A DNA stretch of 10,490 bases, taken from NCBI GenBank assembly GCA_013813615.1, contig JACCRJ010000070.1:1-10490 (forward strand). Reading direction: 5' to 3'. This stretch comes from Lautropia sp. GTDB lineage: Bacteria; Pseudomonadota; Gammaproteobacteria; Burkholderiales; Burkholderiaceae_E. Positions 7,169 to 10,490 of the stretch are shown here, piece by piece. Position 1 is the first letter of the stretch, and the number at the start of each line of letters is the position of its first letter. The notes below the pieces were generated by a model. It was given only the letters and a program-made list of their open reading frames with translations. It did not search any database and had not been told where the DNA came from. The position numbers were made by a program, and so were the translations under genes.

Positions 7169-7207
7169 CAGGAGGCTGTCGGGATTGCCCAACCCCGCAG
7201 CCTCCTG
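7169..7207. repeat. Inverted repeat between pilZ and tatD (possible terminator or attenuator)
   Basis: CAGGAGGCTG at 7169-7178 is the exact reverse complement of CAGCCTCCTG at 7198-7207. Inside the loop CGGG (7180-7183) can pair with CCCG (7194-7197), extending the stem past a one-base bulge. The structure begins 11 bases after the pilZ stop in the direction of transcription. Only TTT follows closely, so it is not a textbook intrinsic terminator. It may reduce read-through into tatD, stabilise the upstream message, or act as a processing site. Confidence 0.6.
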
Positions 7208-7217
7208 GCCGTGCAGA

Positions 7218-7598
7218 TCAGACCGTATTCGATGGTCGCGATGATTTTAGCGTAGACCCGAGGAGGTCTTCGATCTTCGCCCGTGCCTGGGTGCTGGCTT
7301 CGGTCTTGTTGAACTGAACACCGATTCCCTGCTGGCGGCCCGTCGTGCCGGCCGGCGTGATCCAGGCGACTTTGCCCGGGATCGCGATCTTGGTCGGATC
7401 GTCCATCAGCGTCAGGATCAGGTACAGATCGTCGCCCAATTGTGCCGGCCGCTGCGTGGGAACGAACAGCCCGCCGTTTTCGACGAACGGCATGTAGGAC
7501 GCGTAAAGAGCACCCTTCTCCTTGATGGACAGCGAAATCACGCTGGGCCTTGCCGTAACCTTGGCGGGCAGATCGGTGTCGGGGACTGTATCGCTCAT
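7218..7598 (-). CDS. pilZ: PilZ, type IV pilus biogenesis PilZ-domain protein
   Basis: The product (126 residues from ATG at 7598) matches the founding PilZ protein needed for type IV pilus assembly. The segment SIKEKGALYASYMPFVENGG (24-43), then VPTQ and LYLILTLMDDP (58-68), the strand VAWITPAG (77-84) and GIGVQFN (91-97), and the ending LKSSRP (117-122) are characteristic. It lacks the RxxxR and D/NxSxxG motifs by which other PilZ domains bind cyclic di-GMP, so it should not bind that messenger (family knowledge plus what is seen). In relatives PilZ works with FimX and PilB in the cytoplasm. I prefer the ATG at 7598 to an in-frame ATG at 7622 because GGAG lies 12 bases upstream and the family starts there. 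It follows holB by 57 bp. Confidence 0.93.
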   Translation of the reverse strand: MSDTVPDTDLPAKVTARPSVISLSIKEKGALYASYMPFVENGGLFVPTQRPAQLGDDLYLILTLMDDPTKIAIPGKVAWITPAGTTGRQQGIGVQFNKTEASTQARAKIEDLLGSTLKSSRPSNTV

Positions 7599-7655
7599 CT
7601 CGGATATCCGCTCCAAATGCATTGCGGCGGGACCGAGGTGGCCGCTGCCGCCGAT

Positions 7656-8660
7656 TCAACCCTGGCGAGAACTCTCAAAGGCTTCCAGGTAAAGCGCCAG
7701 CGACTCTTCCACGAACAGCCGCGGGTTCAGCGGATGCCGGATCAGGACCGCCTGGCGCTGCAGCCTGGCCGCGGCCCGGGTGAGGCCGGCCAGCGAACAT
7801 CGCCGGCACAGTTGCTGCATCCGCGGCGCCGACTCGGGAAAGAAGCTCGGGGCAGCGCCTGCGCATACCCTTGCGAGATCACTGGTCCAACGCTGCAGCA
7901 GCGAGTACCACTGTGCGGTTTCGGCGCCTGCCACCACATCGGCCACGGCCACACTGGGAGTGTCGGGAAGCGAGCCGATCGCCTCCAGCAGACTCCGATA
8001 GGCGGTCAGCCTGGCGGGGTCAGCGAGGTGGCGTGCATGCAACGGCGAGCCGCCGGTAAGGGCTAGCAGCCGGGCCGCTTCCGCCGGCGGGATACCAGCC
8101 TCGGCCGCCAGCCATGCCTGCTGCTCCGCGCTGTCCGGCGCCGGCACGGCGACGCTGCGGCATCGCGAGCGGACGGTGGCCGGCAGGCTGTCCGCCCGGT
8201 GTGTGACCAGCAGGAAATAGGTGCGACGGCCCGGCTCCTCCAGCATCTTCAACAGCGCATTGGCCGCCGGCACGCTCATGCTCTCGGCGGGATCGACCAG
8301 GACGATGCGGGCGCCGTCCCGGAACGCCGTCATCCCGATGAAGTCCTCGAGTTCGCGAATCTGGTTGATGGAGATCTCGGACGCAACTTTGCCATCCTTG
8401 ACGAGCAGGCCGATCGTGCGGACGTCCGGGTGGTTGCCGGCATCGAACCATCGGCAGGACGCGCAATGGCCGCAAGCGAGCCCGCGGCCGCGCGGGTCAG
8501 CGGGGTTTTCGCAGAGGAGGCCCTTCGCCAGTGCCGCCGCCACTGCGGCCTTGCCGATGCCGCGCGAGCCGCGCAGCAGCAGCGCATGCGCCAATCGCTC
8601 GGGGGACGCCAGCAGGCAGCCCACCGCCTCGGTTTGTGCGCTGAAGGGGGGCATACTCAT
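7656..8660 (-). CDS. holB: HolB, DNA polymerase III clamp-loader subunit delta-prime
   Basis: The delta-prime subunit is the rigid stator of the clamp loader that places the beta clamp on DNA. The 334-residue protein is the family's usual length. It has a P-loop-like segment GSRGIGKA (31-38); a zinc-binding module with Cys50, Cys63, Cys66 and Cys69 (CGHCASC); a Walker B region [10 protein letters not shown] (119-128); LLKMLEEP (136-143); and the SRC motif (165-167) whose arginine reaches the neighbouring ATPase subunit. The P-loop ends in Lys-Ala instead of Lys-Ser/Thr, in keeping with delta-prime subunits that do not hydrolyse ATP. The start ATG overlaps the tmk stop as ATGA, which decides it over a second ATG two codons later. 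It lies in the mltG-tmk-holB-pilZ series. Confidence 0.96.
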   Translation of the reverse strand: MSMPPFSAQTEAVGCLLASPERLAHALLLRGSRGIGKAAVAAALAKGLLCENPADPRGRGLACGHCASCRWFDAGNHPDVRTIGLLVKDGKVASEISINQIRELEDFIGMTAFRDGARIVLVDPAESMSVPAANALLKMLEEPGRRTYFLLVTHRADSLPATVRSRCRSVAVPAPDSAEQQAWLAAEAGIPPAEAARLLALTGGSPLHARHLADPARLTAYRSLLEAIGSLPDTPSVAVADVVAGAETAQWYSLLQRWTSDLARVCAGAAPSFFPESAPRMQQLCRRCSLAGLTRAAARLQRQAVLIRHPLNPRLFVEESLALYLEAFESSRQG

Positions 8661-9304
8661 CTAGGAGTCCATGTAGAACAACAGCTTATGAGGTCTTCCT
8701 CGAGTATTTTCCAGATTTCGCCCGGGCCGCGACTGGCATCGACCACGACGATCCTGCCGCGCCCCGCCCCGTGCTGCCGGACATCGGCGGCCACCCTCGC
8801 CTGGTAGGCCTGCCGTACGCGTTCGAAAAAGCCCACATCTTCAGACTCGAAGCGGTCGGCCGCCCTGGCCATGGCACGCCGTCGGGCGGCTTGCTCCGGA
8901 TCCAGGTCGAACAGGTAGGTCCGGTCGGGCTGCAGATCCGGATGCAGCCACTGCTCCAATTGCTCGACCCGTTCGATGCCGATGCCCCGTCCACCACCCT
9001 GGTAGGCCACGGTCGAGTCGGTGAAGCGGTCACAGACGGCCCACTCGCCGGCGGCCAGCGCGGGACGGATCGACCGCGCCAGGTGATCGCTGCGGGCGGC
9101 AAAGGCAAGCAGCGCCTCGGTCTGCGGATCGGCGGGACGGTGCAGGAACCAGTCCCTGATCGCCTCGGCCAACTCGGTGCCGCCGGGCTCCCGGGTCAGC
9201 AGCACCACAACCCCGCGGGCCCGAAGGAACTGCGCGCAGGCCGGCAGGTGCGTGCTCTTGCCGGCGCCATCGATGCCTTCGAAGGTGATGAAGCGGCCGG
9301 TCAT
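8657..9304 (-). CDS. tmk: Thymidylate kinase
   Basis: Tmk phosphorylates dTMP to dTDP using ATP, in the cytosol, on the way to dTTP. The 215-residue product has the P-loop GIDGAGKST (10-18), TREPGGT (37-43), the DRF motif (92-94) followed by TDSTVAYQG, and a lid segment with several arginines ([14 protein letters not shown], 140-153), as in the Escherichia coli-type enzymes in which the lid supplies the catalytic arginine. The last nine or so residues (SCCSTWTPR) look non-conserved. It overlaps mltG upstream and holB downstream by four bases each (ATGA), so translation of all three is probably coupled, joining precursor supply, clamp loading and wall growth in one transcript. Confidence 0.97.
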   Translation of the reverse strand: MTGRFITFEGIDGAGKSTHLPACAQFLRARGVVVLLTREPGGTELAEAIRDWFLHRPADPQTEALLAFAARSDHLARSIRPALAAGEWAVCDRFTDSTVAYQGGGRGIGIERVEQLEQWLHPDLQPDRTYLFDLDPEQAARRRAMARAADRFESEDVGFFERVRQAYQARVAADVRQHGAGRGRIVVVDASRGPGEIWKILEEDLISCCSTWTPR

Positions 9305-10314
9305 GGGGCCTTGCGCTGATAACGATTGACGGCCCGGTTGTGGCTGTTCAGGTCGGGGGAGAACTCGGTGCTGCCGTCGCCGCGGGAGACGAAGTAGAGC
9401 GCCTTCGATTCTGCCGGCCGCGCTGCCGCCTGCAGCGCTTCGTTGCCGGGCATCGAGATCGGGGTCGGGGTCAGGCCGTTGCGCATGTAGGTGTTGTAAG
9501 GCGTGTCGGTCCGCAGATGGTTGCGGCGCAGGTTGCCGTCGAAACCTTCGCCGATGCCGTAGATGGTGGTGGGGTCGCTCTGCAGCATCATGCCGAGCCC
9601 GAGCCGGTTGTGGAAGACCGCGGAAACCATGGCGCGATCCTCAGGCCGGGCGGACTCCTTCTCGACGATGGATGCGAGGATCAGCAAATCCAGCTCATTG
9701 CGCAGCTGCAGCCCCTCGGCTCGGTTCTGCCAGGCTGCGGCAAGCCGCTGCCTTTGCAGCCGATGGGCGCGTGCCAGCAGTTCGACGTCAGTGCTCTGTG
9801 GCGGATAGGCATACGTGTCGGGAGCGAACAGTCCCTCCGGGTGGCTCTGCGCCGGATCTATGCGCTGCATGACCTGGGCATCGGTGAGTTCTGCGGCAGT
9901 CTGGGTCAGCTCGGGCGCCCTCGCCAGCGCCTCGCGCACCTGGCGGAAGGTCCAGCCTTCGATCAGGACGACCATCCTTTCCTTGGCGGCCTGTCCGGCG
10001 ATCAGCTGGTTGAGCAACGCCTGCATCGTCACCGGTCCTTCCAGTTCGTAGCGCCCGGCCTTGATCTGGTCGCTGTCGCCGCGAAGCCGCCAGGCCAGCG
10101 CGAGCTCCCACGACTGGACCGGAATGCCCGCCTTCTGCAAGGTCCCCGTCAACAGGCGGCCGCCTTCGCCGCGGCGCACCTCGAACTCGGCCTTGCTGCC
10201 GGCCCCGACGATCGGGGCATGGCCGTAGTGCCACCACTGGTAGGCAGCCGCGACGGTCACGGCCACCGCCAGCAGCAACAGCATCCGGAAAAGGAAGGCG
10301 GCGCTCTTTCGCAT
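9301..10314 (-). CDS. mltG: MltG, endolytic murein transglycosylase (YceG-like)
   Basis: MltG cuts growing peptidoglycan strands from the outer face of the inner membrane and is thought to terminate glycan chains. The 337-residue product begins with a short basic stretch and one membrane helix (about 8-25), followed by a LysM-like subdomain (about 42-110) and the catalytic YceG domain. The catalytic glutamate is Glu218 in [10 protein letters not shown] (212-221), at the same number as in E. coli, with further family motifs [17 protein letters not shown] (233-249), TPYNTY (271-276) and PTPISMPG (283-290). The frame is open to 10437, but the ATG at 10314 is chosen because it gives an N-terminal membrane anchor and the family's usual length. 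The ribosome site is poor (GGAG 13 bases upstream). It is the first gene of the minus-strand run. Confidence 0.94.
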   Translation of the reverse strand: MRKSAAFLFRMLLLLAVAVTVAAAYQWWHYGHAPIVGAGSKAEFEVRRGEGGRLLTGTLQKAGIPVQSWELALAWRLRGDSDQIKAGRYELEGPVTMQALLNQLIAGQAAKERMVVLIEGWTFRQVREALARAPELTQTAAELTDAQVMQRIDPAQSHPEGLFAPDTYAYPPQSTDVELLARAHRLQRQRLAAAWQNRAEGLQLRNELDLLILASIVEKESARPEDRAMVSAVFHNRLGLGMMLQSDPTTIYGIGEGFDGNLRRNHLRTDTPYNTYMRNGLTPTPISMPGNEALQAAARPAESKALYFVSRGDGSTEFSPDLNSHNRAVNRYQRKAP

Positions 10315-10347
10315 CAGGGAGAAGAAGCTCCAGGCTTGCAGGCTTCC

Positions 10348-10354
10348 TATAATA
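10348..10354. promoter_or_regulatory. Overlapping -10 elements of a probable divergent promoter
   Basis: The plus strand reads TATAAT at 10348-10353 and the minus strand reads TATTAT over 10354-10349. They stand out in G+C-rich sequence and lie between mltG (minus) and an open frame on the plus strand. No good -35 hexamer is present at 16-18 bases on either side, so either strand's promoter would need an activator or another sigma factor. Confidence 0.4.
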
Positions 10355-10364
10355 CCGAGGGGGC

Positions 10365-10381
10365 CGGACCGCCATGGTCCG
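10365..10381. repeat. Inverted repeat covering a possible start codon
   Basis: CGGACC (10365-10370) and GGTCCG (10376-10381) are reverse complements separated by GCCAT. The repeat covers the ATG at 10374 of the plus-strand frame and lies about 12 bases from the -10 elements, so it could be an operator or an RNA hairpin. It is short and may be chance. Confidence 0.35.
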
Positions 10382-10490
10382 CGCCATTGCCTTCGGGCGT
10401 GAATCAGTGGAGCAGCAGGTGGCCGAGGTATCGACAAAAGCGCTGGGTTCGACCGGCTCCACCGAGGCCGGTTACGGCCAGCAGATGGGG
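10374..10490 (+). CDS. Possible start of an unknown divergent gene, cut by the window end
   Basis: An ATG at 10374 opens a plus-strand frame that has no stop up to the window end (39 codons). It is preceded by GAGGGGG (10357-10363), a reasonable ribosome site about ten bases away, and by TATAAT at 10348. About three quarters of its third codon positions are G or C, higher than in the overlapping plus-strand frames. The peptide (MVRAIAFGRESVEQQ...) is hydrophilic, Gln/Ser/Thr/Gly-rich, and does not remind me of any family. It does not look like YgfZ or PabC, two products often encoded near mltG. Function unknown. Confidence 0.4.
   Translation, partial: MVRAIAFGRESVEQQVAEVSTKALGSTGSTEAGYGQQMG

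Noticed and set aside
5760..7244. A 494-codon open frame on the plus strand, antisense to the ankyrin gene and tatD
   Set aside because: It lies opposite two clearly recognisable genes, its product is Arg/Gly/His-rich with no motif, and long antisense frames are expected at this G+C content.
8541..8573. Degenerate HolB P-loop (Lys-Ala) as a sign of a broken gene
   Set aside because: Delta-prime subunits commonly have altered P-loops and do not need ATP hydrolysis; the rest of the protein is intact.
10315..10437. Longer mltG beginning at 10437
   Set aside because: It would put about 41 non-conserved residues before the membrane anchor and pass through the probable promoter; the ATG at 10314 gives the usual length and places the catalytic glutamate at 218.

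Overview
The window is a G+C-rich, densely packed stretch of bacterial chromosome, most likely from a beta- or gammaproteobacterium. The clearest clue is the right half: mltG, tmk, holB, pilZ and tatD run in that order on the minus strand, a housekeeping arrangement typical of those classes. The PilZ is the non-c-di-GMP-binding type-IV-pilus kind found next to holB. I see no rRNA, tRNA, CRISPR array, insertion sequence or phage gene.

Left part (about 285-2719, plus strand): a two-gene ergothioneine operon. egtD (histidine trimethylase) starts on GTG behind a good Shine-Dalgarno and overlaps egtB (iron-dependent sulfoxide synthase) in a TGATG junction. EgtB lacks the residue pair that binds gamma-glutamylcysteine in mycobacterial EgtB, so it probably uses cysteine. 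No egtA, egtC or egtE is visible. EgtD has an alanine where the histidine-pocket serine is expected.

Middle part (2658-6308, minus strand): an MFS exporter of the EntS/MFS_3 type with a C-terminal soluble domain, whose 3' end overlaps the 3' end of egtB by 62 bp; an unrecognised 373-residue lipoprotein; and an exported protein made of about six ankyrin repeats.

Right part (6339-10314, minus strand): tatD, pilZ, holB, tmk and mltG. mltG/tmk and tmk/holB overlap as ATGA, which suggests translational coupling. A 10-bp inverted repeat that buries a perfect AGGAGG lies between pilZ and tatD. Upstream of mltG a perfect TATAAT on the plus strand overlaps a TATTAT on the minus strand, and a plus-strand reading frame starting at 10374 runs off the window, so this is probably a divergent promoter region.

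Most of the window is ordinary core genome. The less ordinary items are the egtD/egtB active-site variations, the unknown lipoprotein with its ankyrin neighbour, and the hairpin between pilZ and tatD. I found no convincing evidence of a wholly new system. Long open frames antisense to the real genes are by-products of high G+C.
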